Numbered from the stretch's first letter, positions 44,698 through 53,699 are shown. The stretch is DNA of 64,000 nt from Solibacillus silvestris_B (GCF_051967575.1 NZ_JBQCJW010000004.1:124001-188000), one strand, 5' to 3'. Notes: a model not told the origin generated them from the sequence alone. Translations and numbers: made by a program.

Positions 44698-44882
44698 TCT
44701 TGAATCAAAGTTGATGGATTTTGGAAATGGCCACGTGAAAACATCCTTTATTTTCGGAAAACGCCAGTTGTATGAGGAAAACGGGATTTTTCCTTTAAAA
44801 CAGTTCTTTTAGTTTTCCCTGGACACTTATTAGATTCTGTTTTTATTAAAAAAACTTAAAGTATACGAGGGGAGGTTTTTAA

Positions 44883-45302
44883 ATGGCTCCTAATTTTGTA
44901 GCAAAATCATTGGAACGTCAGCATTTAAAATCCATGCGCAAACATTCCTTGCAAATAATCGATATTAACACTGTGCTAAAGGATCTCCACCATCGAATTG
45001 CATCATGCATCGATGCAGGGAAATACGAAGCTGCAACGACATATGTCAATCAATATATATCACATACACATATTTGGCATATAAAGTTTGTATGTAATTT
45101 GGAAGAGCCTGAAGTCGCATTGATGCAAATTTTCCATCTGCAATATATTTTCCGTCAAGAGCCTGCGGATAAATTCATAAAAGAACGTGAAATATTGGAA
45201 GAGCAGTACGGGAAATTCCGGGCGATTACGCTTTATTCGAATAAGCATATGGAAGTACGCCGACAAAAGATGGCTCAATTTATTAAAGAATATAAAAAAT
45301 AA
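44883..45302 (+). CDS. Uncharacterised helical protein
   Basis: This 139-residue soluble, basic protein is rich in His, Lys and aromatic residues (YISHTHIWHIKFVCNL, MQIFHLQYIFRQEP). I recognise no family. GGGGAGG lies 7 bases before ATG 44883 and a very strong terminator follows, so it is probably a real, separately expressed gene. The preceding spacer (44698-44882) holds no other feature I can name. Confidence 0.6.
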   Translation: MAPNFVAKSLERQHLKSMRKHSLQIIDINTVLKDLHHRIASCIDAGKYEAATTYVNQYISHTHIWHIKFVCNLEEPEVALMQIFHLQYIFRQEPADKFIKEREILEEQYGKFRAITLYSNKHMEVRRQKMAQFIKEYKK

Positions 45303-45342
45303 AAATCGATTATTTTGCCTTTCCGCAAAATAATCGATTTTT
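45301..45342. terminator. Bidirectional terminator
   Basis: A perfect 18-bp stem (45301-45318 with 45325-45342) with a 6-base loop lies between convergent genes and ends in A5 and T5. Confidence 0.88.
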
Positions 45343-45364
45343 GGTTATCCCGTAACGGGCTTCT

Positions 45365-47044
45365 TTATTTTACCCCTACAATTTGCAATGCTTTTACAGG
45401 CTGGAAATCCTCGCCTGTTTTTGCATACGTAATTACCACTTTATCGCCTTCTTGCAAGTATATTGCAAATGGCGCCACCTCTGAGCTTACGATAAAGCTT
45501 TCACCTGTTGCCGTCAAGAATGAAACAATAGTGAAATCCCCTACACGTTCTTTATAAACACGGACAACCTCTCCTGTGGCCTGTGCCTCTTCTGCGTTTG
45601 AAGTGCCATCTACCGTACTTCCTCCGCGGCTAAGCGCTGTTTTATAAAGTTTTAATGCTTCATTCGGTGTTGTTCCAAATGCTGAAATTTCAGGATTTGC
45701 TGCTGATACAATAAAATAGTTTTGTAAAAAGCCGTTCGCGTCCAATACTGCCGATAACCAGCTTGCCTCACCGTAAAAATTGTAAAGAACCGGCATTTCA
45801 CCTTTCCATTCTTTTTCGATGAACTTTTTCTCGATAATATCAAGAGCCCCTTGCGAGTCCATATAAGACTCTTCTAAATTCCCTGTGTAATACGTCGCTT
45901 CCCCTGTACGTGCATGTGTCAATGCATAGCCAAGCATCGAGTCGACGCCCTCTTTCGGGCTTGTGAAATCAGTGAAGTAATACATTTCCCCATCTTCCAT
46001 AAAGATCGGGCTTACATTTGCTTCCGTGCCTTCATCACTCGGCAATTTAACATCCTTTTTGCCGACAAGACTATTCCAAAAACCGTGGACATAGTTTCCG
46101 TAGTAACTGTTTTGCAAGCTCACTGTCTCTGGTGACACAGCCCCATCAATGAATTCCGGAACATCCGCAGTCGCAATTTTTTCGGTTTTGCCTGTTTTCG
46201 CGTCGACAAGTACAATACCCTTCACGTCAAAGCCATTACGTGCCGAAATAAACTCTCCGTATGATCGAATATAATAAGGCTTGCCATCCTCATCAATTTC
46301 CAATTGCGGATCACCGTAGAAAATTAATGATGGATTTTGCAGGCGAATATGGCGCTCCAAGTTTTTATTTAAATAAGCTGATGGCACATAGCTCATTTCA
46401 GCCTTCACGAATTTCGGGTTGTCGCTGGAATCTGTCGCACTCATCGTGAAATAGCCCGGCGTTGTTTTCCCGTTGAACCATTTGAAGAATCCCGAAAATT
46501 CCACTGGCGCAATATATACATACGCACCATTTACTTTTTGGATTTGCAAATTTCCTAACTCATAGTAACTCGTGTTCGGCACTTGGCCAAATGCTTTTTT
46601 CATTTTATTTTTCACGAATTGCGGCGGTACACTTGCCGGCGTTTTCGTCTCATCAAATGGCGAAATTTCTGTCTCTTCTTTCATTTGCGATGACTCATAT
46701 TTTTCATTCGCATTCAAAAACGGTGCACTTACTAAATAGCCGATTCCAATAATGCCGATAAGAACGATGGCCGATTTGATTTTTTGCTCGGCGCCGACCG
46801 CCAATATTGCCCCTACAATCGCCACAACCGGCAAAACATACAAAAAAATTGTCCAGCTTAAATCAATTTTAGATATATAAACCGTTAAAAATACCGAAAT
46901 AAAACTTACAACAAATGTCGCAGCCGCTAATACGGAAAATGCTTTTGACGAAAGCTCTTTATGGCGAACCTTTTTTGTCAACGGTACTAAAAGCAATGTT
47001 ACAAAAAGCGAACCAATTGCTGTTATTAGCAATAATTGACCCAT
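45365..47044 (-). CDS. Uncharacterised membrane protein with large outer domain
   Basis: This 559-residue protein has four N-terminal membrane helices (about 2-20, 36-57, 62-86, 91-110) and an outer domain of about 440 residues. The outer part contains DEDGKPYYIRSYGEFIS and VKGIVLVDAKTGKTEKI, which recall PepSY-like or beta-propeller strands, but I cannot name the family. It ends with an OB-like stretch (FIVSSEVAPFAIYLQEGDKVVITYAKTGEDF broken here as two motifs: VAPFAIYLQEGDKV and ITYAKTGEDF). GAGAGG is best placed for ATG 47044. A cell-surface role is inferred. Confidence 0.65.
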   Translation of the reverse strand: MGQLLLITAIGSLFVTLLLVPLTKKVRHKELSSKAFSVLAAATFVVSFISVFLTVYISKIDLSWTIFLYVLPVVAIVGAILAVGAEQKIKSAIVLIGIIGIGYLVSAPFLNANEKYESSQMKEETEISPFDETKTPASVPPQFVKNKMKKAFGQVPNTSYYELGNLQIQKVNGAYVYIAPVEFSGFFKWFNGKTTPGYFTMSATDSSDNPKFVKAEMSYVPSAYLNKNLERHIRLQNPSLIFYGDPQLEIDEDGKPYYIRSYGEFISARNGFDVKGIVLVDAKTGKTEKIATADVPEFIDGAVSPETVSLQNSYYGNYVHGFWNSLVGKKDVKLPSDEGTEANVSPIFMEDGEMYYFTDFTSPKEGVDSMLGYALTHARTGEATYYTGNLEESYMDSQGALDIIEKKFIEKEWKGEMPVLYNFYGEASWLSAVLDANGFLQNYFIVSAANPEISAFGTTPNEALKLYKTALSRGGSTVDGTSNAEEAQATGEVVRVYKERVGDFTIVSFLTATGESFIVSSEVAPFAIYLQEGDKVVITYAKTGEDFQPVKALQIVGVK

Positions 47045-47218
47045 AACAATCATCCTCTCTTTGTACTATTTACGAATAACGGAAAAAAAAGATTCATAAA
47101 CAATTAGAAAAACGCATTTCAAGGCAAAAAAGAGCGGAATATCGTTTTTCCAATGGTAGATTTCTTTGTAATTCTCTATTTTCGCTACACTTAAAAACTA
47201 TTTTTAGGAGGTAAATGA

Positions 47219-47881
47219 ATGGCGCGTAAAGTACTGATTTTATTATTTTTGGGGCTCGGAATATATTATGTGTTCTTTTTTCACACAATCGATAGTTCGC
47301 TCAAAATGGTTTTCAAGCTATTGCCGATGGTTTTATTGATCACGCTGGCATTTTTGACGAAAATTCCTGTTAAATCAACCTACTATTGGCTCATCTCAAT
47401 CGGTTTAATCTTCTGTGCAATTGGCGATTATACATTGCAATGGTTCATCATCGGGCTGTGCTTTTTCCTGACAGGCCATATTTTTTATATTTTTGCTTTC
47501 CGTTCAGCAAACACCGCGAAAACGCCGATTTATGCAAAAGTCATTTTATTGCTATATGGAGCGATCATGATGTTTTGGATTGCCGGCAGTCTCGTGCAAA
47601 AGGGCGATATTGTATTGGCCATTGCTGTTGCGGCTTATATTGTAGTCATATTAATGATGGGGTGGACTTCGTTTCGGACGGGAAGCTCTTTTGCCATTAT
47701 CGGGGCCATGCTGTTTATCGCGTCTGATTCAATATTGGCGATCAACCGTTTTATGCTGGATGTCGCCTATTCACATGAGCTCATCATGTTCACATATTAC
47801 GCAGCGCAATTTTTCTTAATGCTTAGTATTGCCCAATACTTCAAAATTAGTTCAAAAACCGAAATAAAGAGTGTACAATAA
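47219..47881 (+). CDS. YhhN-family membrane protein (lysoplasmalogenase-like)
   Basis: The 220-residue protein consists of seven or eight membrane helices with FCAIGDYTLQ, FFLTGHIFYIFAF and AMLFIASDSILAINRF, the Asp-bearing motifs of the YhhN/TMEM86 family. Family members cut the vinyl-ether bond of lysoplasmalogens; activity here is inferred. AGGAGG precedes the ATG. The end of the gene lies only 31 bases before the pepT start, so both may share a transcript. Confidence 0.8.
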   Translation: MARKVLILLFLGLGIYYVFFFHTIDSSLKMVFKLLPMVLLITLAFLTKIPVKSTYYWLISIGLIFCAIGDYTLQWFIIGLCFFLTGHIFYIFAFRSANTAKTPIYAKVILLLYGAIMMFWIAGSLVQKGDIVLAIAVAAYIVVILMMGWTSFRTGSSFAIIGAMLFIASDSILAINRFMLDVAYSHELIMFTYYAAQFFLMLSIAQYFKISSKTEIKSVQ

Positions 47882-47912
47882 AAGCAATATGTATTTAGGG
47901 GGTCTTTTTCAT

Positions 47913-49139
47913 ATGAAAGAAAAAGTAATTGAACGATTAGTTCGCTATGCAAAAATCGACACACAATCAGATTTCAACTCAAACACAACACCTTCTACAA
48001 TGAAACAATTTGATTTATTAAACGTATTAAAAGATGAATTGGCGGATATCGGCTTAACAGATATCACATTGGACGAAAACGGCTACCTTTTCGCAACACT
48101 TGAATCGAATACAGACAAAGATGTACCGACAATCGGCTTTTTGGCACATGTTGATACGACGTCCGATTACACAGGGACAAATGTGCAGCCACAGCGCATC
48201 GACAACTATGACGGTGAAGCGATTACATTAAAAAACGGCTTAGTGATGGCTCCTGACTATTTCCCGAATTTGAAAAACTATGTTGGTCAAACATTGATAA
48301 CGACAGATGGCAATACATTATTAGGTGCAGATGATAAAGCGGGCATCGCGGAAATTATGACGGCGATGGAATACTTAGTAAACAATCCGCAAATTAAGCA
48401 CGGGAAAATCCGTATAGCCTTTACACCAGATGAAGAAATCGGGCGTGGTCCGCACAAGTTCGATGTCGAAAAGTTCAATGCCGACTATGCATACACATTG
48501 GATGGAGGTCCGCTAGGCGAATTGCAATATGAAAGCTTCAATGCTGCGGGCGTAAAAGTAACAACCCGCGGGACGAATATCCACCCAGGTTCAGCAAAAA
48601 ATAAAATGGTCAACTCGATTACGATGGCTATTGAGTTCCAAAATGCAATGCCGAAAGATGCTGTTCCCGAAAAGACGGACGGCTATGAAGGCTTTATCCA
48701 TTTAATGCATTTTAACGGCGGCATTGAAGAGTCTACAATGTCTTATATTATCCGTGACCATGACCGTCCAAAATTCGAAGAGAAAAAGGAGTATATGGCA
48801 AAGGTCGGCAAAGAGATGCAGGCAAAATACGGTGAAGATGCAATAACAGTTGCAATAGAAGATCAATATTACAATATGGGCGAAAAAATCGAGCCCGTTA
48901 TGGAAATTGTCGATATCGTTAAGGACGCCTTTGCAAAATTTGATATCACGCCGATTGTAGAACCGATCCGCGGTGGTACAGACGGCTCCCAGCTTTCTTA
49001 CATGGGCTTGCCAACACCGAATATTTTTGCGGGCGGCGAAAATATGCACGGCAAATACGAATTCGTCTCAGCTGAAACGATGGAAAAAGCAACAGAAGTC
49101 ATTATTGAAATCGTGCAGCTTTTTGAACAGCGCAGCTAA
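47913..49139 (+). CDS. pepT: Peptidase T (tripeptide aminopeptidase, M20B)
   Basis: PepT removes the N-terminal residue from tripeptides in the cytosol using two zinc ions. The 408-residue length is standard. Visible metal and catalytic motifs are GFLAHVDTTSD, TLLGADDKAGIAEIM, FTPDEEIGRGPHKFDVEKF, TLDGGPLGELQYESFNAA and PIRGGTDGSQLSYMGLPTPN. AGGGGGT precedes ATG 47913; a longer frame from 47871 has no site. Confidence 0.95.
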   Translation: MKEKVIERLVRYAKIDTQSDFNSNTTPSTMKQFDLLNVLKDELADIGLTDITLDENGYLFATLESNTDKDVPTIGFLAHVDTTSDYTGTNVQPQRIDNYDGEAITLKNGLVMAPDYFPNLKNYVGQTLITTDGNTLLGADDKAGIAEIMTAMEYLVNNPQIKHGKIRIAFTPDEEIGRGPHKFDVEKFNADYAYTLDGGPLGELQYESFNAAGVKVTTRGTNIHPGSAKNKMVNSITMAIEFQNAMPKDAVPEKTDGYEGFIHLMHFNGGIEESTMSYIIRDHDRPKFEEKKEYMAKVGKEMQAKYGEDAITVAIEDQYYNMGEKIEPVMEIVDIVKDAFAKFDITPIVEPIRGGTDGSQLSYMGLPTPNIFAGGENMHGKYEFVSAETMEKATEVIIEIVQLFEQRS

Positions 49140-49154
49140 ATAACGGAAAATTTG

Positions 49155-49185
49155 ATGGGGGCGATTGATTTCGCCCCATTTTTTT
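49155..49185 (+). terminator. Terminator of pepT
   Basis: ATGGGGGCGA pairs with TCGCCCCAT (49155-49179) with a 6-base loop, followed by T7. Confidence 0.88.
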
Positions 49186-49192
49186 GTATACT

Positions 49193-49216
49193 TAATAGAC
49201 GGAAAATTCCGCTTAT
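49193..49216. repeat. Single dispersed copy of the AATAGACGGAAAAnTTCC palindrome
   Basis: This 24-base near-palindrome (AATAGACGGAAAATTCCG then CTTATT) matches the four units at 14004-14193, 35 kb away. It lies just after the pepT terminator and before the exporter gene. Confidence 0.6.
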
Positions 49217-49264
49217 TCAAACGTATTCATCAAGGTGTAATTGATTTTATTCAGGAGGTGTGAA

Positions 49265-50239
49265 ATGAAGGAAATACTTATCGGCATTTTAGCCGCTTTA
49301 TTTTTTGCCGTTACATTCGTTTTGAACCATTCGATGGAATTGGAAGGTGGTAGCTGGCTTTGGAGTTCTTCCCTTCGCTACTTCTTTATGCTGCCTTTCT
49401 TAATCGCCATAGTAGCCATTCGGGGAAAAGGCGGATTTCGCATTTTATCGAGTGAAATGAAGCAAAGCCCAAGTGCATGGATTTTATGGAGCTTCATTGG
49501 CTTCGTATTATTTTATGCACCACTTACATTTGCCGCGGCGTTCGGACCAGGCTGGCTCGTTTCAGGCACTTGGCAATTTACAATAGTAGCAGGCGTATTG
49601 CTGGCGCCGCTGTTTATTTCAACAATTGCAGGGAAAAAAGTACGTGCGAAGATTCCGCTCATTTCTCTTGGGATTTCAAGCGTTATTTTAATCGGAATAT
49701 TAATGATCCAAATTCCACAAGCACAGACAGTTTCGACAAAAAGCCTGCTTCTCGGAATTATTCCTGTTATGGTCGCTGCATTTGCCTACCCGCTCGGCAA
49801 CCGGAAAATGATGGAGCTTTGCGGAGGTAGAATCGATTCGTTTCAGCGTGTGCTCGGCATGACTATCGCTTCTTTGCCAGCATGGATACTGCTCGCCATC
49901 TATGCTTTATTTACAGTTGGTTTACCATCGGCGAGCCAAATTTATCAATCTCTCCTTGTCGCTATTTCTTCCGGCGTTATTGCAACTGTATTATTCTTCA
50001 TTGCTACGGAACGCGTACAGCATGACCAAGGAAAACTTGCGGCCGTGGAAGCGACACAATCAACGGAAGTGCTTTTTGCAATGGCCGGCGAGATGGTTTT
50101 ACTTAGTGTACCTTTGCCGCAGCCGATTGCTTTAATAGGTTTGGCTATCATTATTGTCGGTATGCTGTTACATAGTTATCATACGGTGCTTGTTAGTAAC
50201 AGAAGTGCTAAAGCGCCCATCCAGTCTGACAGTTCATAA
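49265..50239 (+). CDS. EmrE-type multidrug resistance transporter (DMT superfamily)
   Basis: The 324-residue protein has ten membrane helices; FGPGWLVSGTWQFTIVAGVLLAP and RVQHDQGKLAAVEATQSTEVLF (cut here as motifs GTWQFTIVAG and GKLAAVEATQSTEV) are typical of the Emr multidrug efflux-type DMT proteins. CAGGAGGTG selects ATG 49265. The last 13 codons or so (from about 50201) are encoded by the left end of a dispersed structured repeat, so the cytoplasmic tail NRSAKAPIQSDSS is probably an addition by the repeat rather than part of the original protein. Confidence 0.8.
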   Translation: MKEILIGILAALFFAVTFVLNHSMELEGGSWLWSSSLRYFFMLPFLIAIVAIRGKGGFRILSSEMKQSPSAWILWSFIGFVLFYAPLTFAAAFGPGWLVSGTWQFTIVAGVLLAPLFISTIAGKKVRAKIPLISLGISSVILIGILMIQIPQAQTVSTKSLLLGIIPVMVAAFAYPLGNRKMMELCGGRIDSFQRVLGMTIASLPAWILLAIYALFTVGLPSASQIYQSLLVAISSGVIATVLFFIATERVQHDQGKLAAVEATQSTEVLFAMAGEMVLLSVPLPQPIALIGLAIIIVGMLLHSYHTVLVSNRSAKAPIQSDSS

Positions 50240-50353
50240 ACGCCATGTCCATGTTATATGACTCCGACGACACACATCTTGTGAGCCGCAAATATCGAAT
50301 GCCCCGGTGCAAAAGTAGACGCTGCACCGCTTTTGCATAAGCAGGCGGAAATG
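50201..50353. repeat. Structured dispersed repeat, copy 2
   Basis: Starts with AGAAGTGCTAAAGCGCCC, like copy 1 at 13674, and shares the inner hairpin GCAAAAGT...GCTTTTGC followed by a GGCG end. It is about 65 bases longer than copy 1 in the middle (50225-50300). Its left end overlaps the last codons of the EmrE-like gene. The spacer up to 50473 shows no gene. Confidence 0.6.
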
Positions 50354-50473
50354 TTTTGGTCCGGTAATTTGGACGGTGACGGCACTATATCTCATCATGC
50401 GATATGCTATCATTTCATTATTTTAGCTGAAAAATGAAAGAGAGCAGTGACAATGAAGTCCCTGCCCTCTTTA

Positions 50474-51544
50474 TTATAATCCCCATTGCCAAAAGCCTGC
50501 CGGATCTTTGTACATTTTAAATTTATATTCCCCCACACCTTCACGACCATACTGGTAGCGAATGTCCACTTCTGTTTCCGACACATATGTGACGCTTCGG
50601 TAGGATGCTTCCAAAAATAGTTCACCTAAACGATTGACGTACGGAAATGAAATGTCTCCAGCGGATAATCTTTCGCTAATCATGCCATCCCCAAAAATTT
50701 GGTCGTATAAATAAAGATCAAAATATTGTTCTGGTGTGTAGTCGTTTGCCAATCCGAAATAAATCGATTCCGTCGTATTTTCCTCAGCCAGTCCGACTAC
50801 TTGGCCATAAATTTTATGCACAGCTGTAATAGCCCCTGCTTGCAATGTATTTTCGGCCGGGAAATGATTTACCAAAAAGTACTCGCGTGCATTTAAAAGC
50901 TGGTCATAGCCCCCTGCAATCGTATTGCCGTTTTCCTCATACAATTCCATCAGTTCCGATTTGACAGGTTTCCCGTTTACCGTTAATTTGCCGTTCTGCA
51001 AAACGACACGGTCTCCCGGTACAGCAATAACCTCATAATAGGCATTTTCATAGATCGGCAAATGACTGCTCGTATTTGTCATCGTCCGTACAGCATCCCC
51101 TGCTTCATATACCGCTTCATCGAACAGATTTTCCTGCCGCTCAATAACAGTATGATAAAGCCCTTCTTTCCCTGCAAAAGTAAACTCTTCATTATCAACA
51201 TATTGCAAATCCGTTAAGCGATCGAGCACTGGTAGCTGTGCAAACGATTCATAATGGATTGTTGAAAGCTTCTTCGTTTTTTGAAGTGTGGCTATTTGCG
51301 CTAAATCATCAAGTGGATCATATGGGACGCCACGCCCTTCATTTGCCGAATTTTGCGTAAAAGGAACCGCCGTCATAAAGAGGAATACGGCAACTGCGGC
51401 AACTGCTGCCGTAACTGCTTGCACATGCCATGAGCGCTGCGTCTTTCGTAGAGTCAAATCTTCTTTGACACGCTTTTTTATGTGGCTTTCCTGCAAGCTT
51501 GTATCGCCCATCAAGTCATCCAGCTGCTTTTTAAATGGATCCAT
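50474..51544 (-). CDS. Putative anti-sigma factor with signal peptidase I-like outer domain
   Basis: The 356-residue protein has a cytoplasmic N-terminal part (about 1-40), one membrane helix (about 41-60) and an outer domain. Within it, YEVIAVPGDRVVLQNGKLTV (about 165-185) matches the signal peptidase I box KRVIGLPGDxVxxxNGKLYVNG, and EYFLVNHFPAENTLQAGAIT and IYGQVVG follow as in the FVLGDNR...GKVxG part. The catalytic Lys position is Tyr/Glu, so the domain should be inactive and may bind signal-like peptides or another ligand. The gene begins 3 bases after an ECF sigma gene. The anti-sigma call is from position and topology. Confidence 0.6.
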   Translation of the reverse strand: MDPFKKQLDDLMGDTSLQESHIKKRVKEDLTLRKTQRSWHVQAVTAAVAAVAVFLFMTAVPFTQNSANEGRGVPYDPLDDLAQIATLQKTKKLSTIHYESFAQLPVLDRLTDLQYVDNEEFTFAGKEGLYHTVIERQENLFDEAVYEAGDAVRTMTNTSSHLPIYENAYYEVIAVPGDRVVLQNGKLTVNGKPVKSELMELYEENGNTIAGGYDQLLNAREYFLVNHFPAENTLQAGAITAVHKIYGQVVGLAEENTTESIYFGLANDYTPEQYFDLYLYDQIFGDGMISERLSAGDISFPYVNRLGELFLEASYRSVTYVSETEVDIRYQYGREGVGEYKFKMYKDPAGFWQWGL

Positions 51545-51547
51545 CTA

Positions 51548-52042
51548 TCATACCTCCATTTCCTCTTCATTAAAAAACTCTTTCAGTTGTTGCTTCGCTC
51601 GCCGCAATCGGGTTTTCACTGTATTTTCATTGAGCTGTAAATACGATGCAATCTGTGCAATCGACTGTTCGTCATAATAATATAAGATGAGTGGTTCCCG
51701 ATACTTCAGCGGTAGCCGGAATAACTTTTGTTCAAGGGATGCAAGCTGTTCTTTTTGTATTACTTCTTCATCCGAACCTTTTGTTTGAGCAAAAACGGTA
51801 TCGAAAAACATATCTTTTTTATGCTTCCATGAACGTAAATAATCTTTTGCACGATTGGCGGTCATTTTCGTCAAATACGTTTTTAAGGACGATTCACTGC
51901 GGAATTGGTCGCTCTTTTGAAAGTATGTCACAAATACTTCCTGTACGATATCCTCGGCGGTAGCCCAATTTTTCACGTACAAATAAGCAATGCGCACTAA
52001 ATAGCGTGAGTGCTCGTCCATTACCGCATCAAAATCTTTCAT
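51548..52042 (-). CDS. ECF-type RNA polymerase sigma factor
   Basis: This 164-residue sigma factor has region 2 with AEDIVQEVFVTYFQKSDQF and LKTYLTKMTANRAKDYLRSW, and region 4 with LPLKYREPLILYYYDEQSIA and LQLNENTVKTRLRRAKQQL. It resembles the SigV/SigM group. It lies 33 bases after a polysaccharide deacetylase gene and 3 bases before the putative anti-sigma gene, all on one strand. By analogy with the csfV operon of Clostridioides difficile (deacetylase, sigma, anti-sigma) it may govern resistance to lysozyme or wall damage. Confidence 0.88.
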   Translation of the reverse strand: MKDFDAVMDEHSRYLVRIAYLYVKNWATAEDIVQEVFVTYFQKSDQFRSESSLKTYLTKMTANRAKDYLRSWKHKKDMFFDTVFAQTKGSDEEVIQKEQLASLEQKLFRLPLKYREPLILYYYDEQSIAQIASYLQLNENTVKTRLRRAKQQLKEFFNEEEMEV

Positions 52043-52075
52043 GTAAGTGTCAACACCTTCTTGCTTTCTTTATAT

Positions 52076-53350
52076 TCAGCGCACCCCCTTTACATAGGAA
52101 GTGAACTGCTCAAATGTTTTGTTTTCTGTCATGCCGAAACGATTTACTTTATAGTTTGATTGCTGCATATTCGCATACCCTTCAGTTGTCGTAAAGCCGA
52201 TCAGCAATCCAACTTCCTTCATCGCCGCAATCATCGCCTCATTATAATGCCCAAAAGGATATGCTAAAGATGTCGCGTTTTTAAGTGTTGCGACATTGAG
52301 CTGTAAATCTGCTGCAATTTCAGCCGATGAATATTCCAGCCCGACAGCAAGACCCGTTTCGCCATTTAATTGATGGAGATTATGTGTATGTGCCTCGTAC
52401 TGAAACACATCGGCCAATTGCTGCATCTCATATTCGGTGAAAAATTGGAGCGGTCCTTCGCTATTAAAAACCTGGGCTCCTTCAAAACGGGTCGTCCGGG
52501 AAGAGATAATATGCTGCACCGCTGTAAAGCCATGCTCTTTTAAAACCGGATACGCATATTCCTTCGTCGATAATAAGCCATCATCAAAAGTGATAAGCAC
52601 ACAATCAATAGGCAATATTATGCGCCCTTCCAAATAATCGTATAGTTGTGCTGTCGTGATTGTTTCAAACTGTTCGTCGGCTAAATAGTTCATCTGCTGC
52701 TCAAAGGATTGTGCAGAAACAGTACTCGCCTCTGTCATCATCTCTTCTTTCGGTAAAATATGATGATACACTAAAACCGGGATTCCTTCATCTATTTCCG
52801 CTGATTGTCTATGTATATAGCCAGCTCGTTCTCCAACTTTTATGACAAACCAATCACCAAGCTTCCCTACGACCGGATAACGGAAACCTTGTGCAAGCTG
52901 CATTATTTTTCCGCTGTTAAAGCTCATTTCTTCATAGACTGTAACTTCTTGCTTCGTTTTAATCGAATTGGCTACTTCTGTATTCACCAATGCTTTAAGC
53001 TGCCGTTTTTCTATGATTGCACTTCCCTTTTTTATAAAGGCTGATATTTTCCCGAACCGCAGTTCATAGTACAGCTCGTCTTCTCCTACTATCGCAAAGG
53101 AAGCACTCGGCTGTACTGCGCCAATTTCAACGAGCGCAGTTCCTTTTATGTAAATTGGCTGAGCTTCCTTTAGCATAATTACTTTTTCAAATAGATGGGT
53201 TGCTTGTTCAAGTTGGATTTCATTATTCGCCAGCACCGCTTCCCTTTCGTTTGCAACTGCCCGTTCAATAATTTGACTTGAGCTTATATATTCAATTGTC
53301 AGCAGTATTACACATACAGCGAATACCCCTACAGTAATAAACTTTTTCAT
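52076..53350 (-). CDS. Exported polysaccharide deacetylase with SH3-like domain (IcaB/PgaB type)
   Basis: The 424-residue protein has a signal anchor (about 5-22), a coiled-coil/SH3-like part (about 60-185, with GFRYPVVGKLGDWFVIKVGE as an SH3-type strand pair) and a NodB-type domain from IPVLVYHHI (about 195) to the end. Catalytic motifs are LITFDDG, EAHTHNLHQL and SLAYPFGHYN, which fit the IcaB/PgaB subclass acting on poly-GlcNAc or wall glycans. It precedes the sigma/anti-sigma genes on the same strand. The ATG at 53350 has AGGA(G) about 8 bases before it. Confidence 0.82.
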   Translation of the reverse strand: MKKFITVGVFAVCVILLTIEYISSSQIIERAVANEREAVLANNEIQLEQATHLFEKVIMLKEAQPIYIKGTALVEIGAVQPSASFAIVGEDELYYELRFGKISAFIKKGSAIIEKRQLKALVNTEVANSIKTKQEVTVYEEMSFNSGKIMQLAQGFRYPVVGKLGDWFVIKVGERAGYIHRQSAEIDEGIPVLVYHHILPKEEMMTEASTVSAQSFEQQMNYLADEQFETITTAQLYDYLEGRIILPIDCVLITFDDGLLSTKEYAYPVLKEHGFTAVQHIISSRTTRFEGAQVFNSEGPLQFFTEYEMQQLADVFQYEAHTHNLHQLNGETGLAVGLEYSSAEIAADLQLNVATLKNATSLAYPFGHYNEAMIAAMKEVGLLIGFTTTEGYANMQQSNYKVNRFGMTENKTFEQFTSYVKGVR

Positions 53351-53442
53351 AATTTCCTCCGTCAGCTTTTCATTTAAGCAACGTACAGACGGAGAAATCC
53401 AAAATAAGTTTCAAAATTTTTTTCCGGGATTGTTTTATGCAC

Positions 53443-53472
53443 AAAAAAACCCGTATCTAATTGAGACACGGG
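53443..53472 (-). terminator. Terminator of the Fur-controlled RNA
   Basis: CCCGT and ACGGG with an inner TCT/AGA pairing (53450-53472) are followed on the minus strand by T7 (53443-53449). Confidence 0.8.
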
Positions 53473-53664
53473 CAACGGGTCTTCCAAAAAGGAAGAAAAA
53501 CTAGAAGAAAAATATAAAGGGTGAAAAACTCATCGTCTGGCATATTGCCAAACTTACATTCTAAATGAGGGGGTTTAGAACGCTATTCCTGAGCTAACGA
53601 ACTCCTGGAGAAAGCAGTTAGCCCAGACTTATTTGTACTGTATTACAAATAAGCTCTTGCTACA
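53443..53664 (-). ncRNA. Candidate iron-regulated small RNA with five hairpins
   Basis: From a Fur-box promoter to a U-tract terminator about 220 bases are transcribed leftward without a convincing gene. Hairpins in order of transcription: 53628-53653 (perfect 10-bp stem), 53588-53626 (GCTAAC/GTTAGC stem with TTTCTCC in the loop), 53559-53580 (perfect 7-bp stem, loop CCCCCTCA), 53535-53553, and the terminator. C-rich loops complementary to ribosome binding sites are typical of regulatory RNAs of Firmicutes such as FsrA, which has the same kind of control. It could alternatively be a leader of the deacetylase gene, 90 bases further on. Confidence 0.55.
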
Positions 53665-53670
53665 ATAATA

Positions 53671-53699
53671 ATGATAATGATTATCAGTATCATTGTCAA
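53671..53699 (-). promoter_or_regulatory. Sigma-A promoter overlapped by a perfect Fur box
   Basis: TGATAATGATTATCA (53672-53686) is an exact 7-1-7 inverted repeat matching the Bacillus Fur consensus. On the minus strand TTGACA (53694-53699) and TATCAT (53671-53676) are 17 bases apart, a standard promoter whose spacer and -10 are covered by the Fur box. Expression should therefore rise when iron is scarce. Confidence 0.8.
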
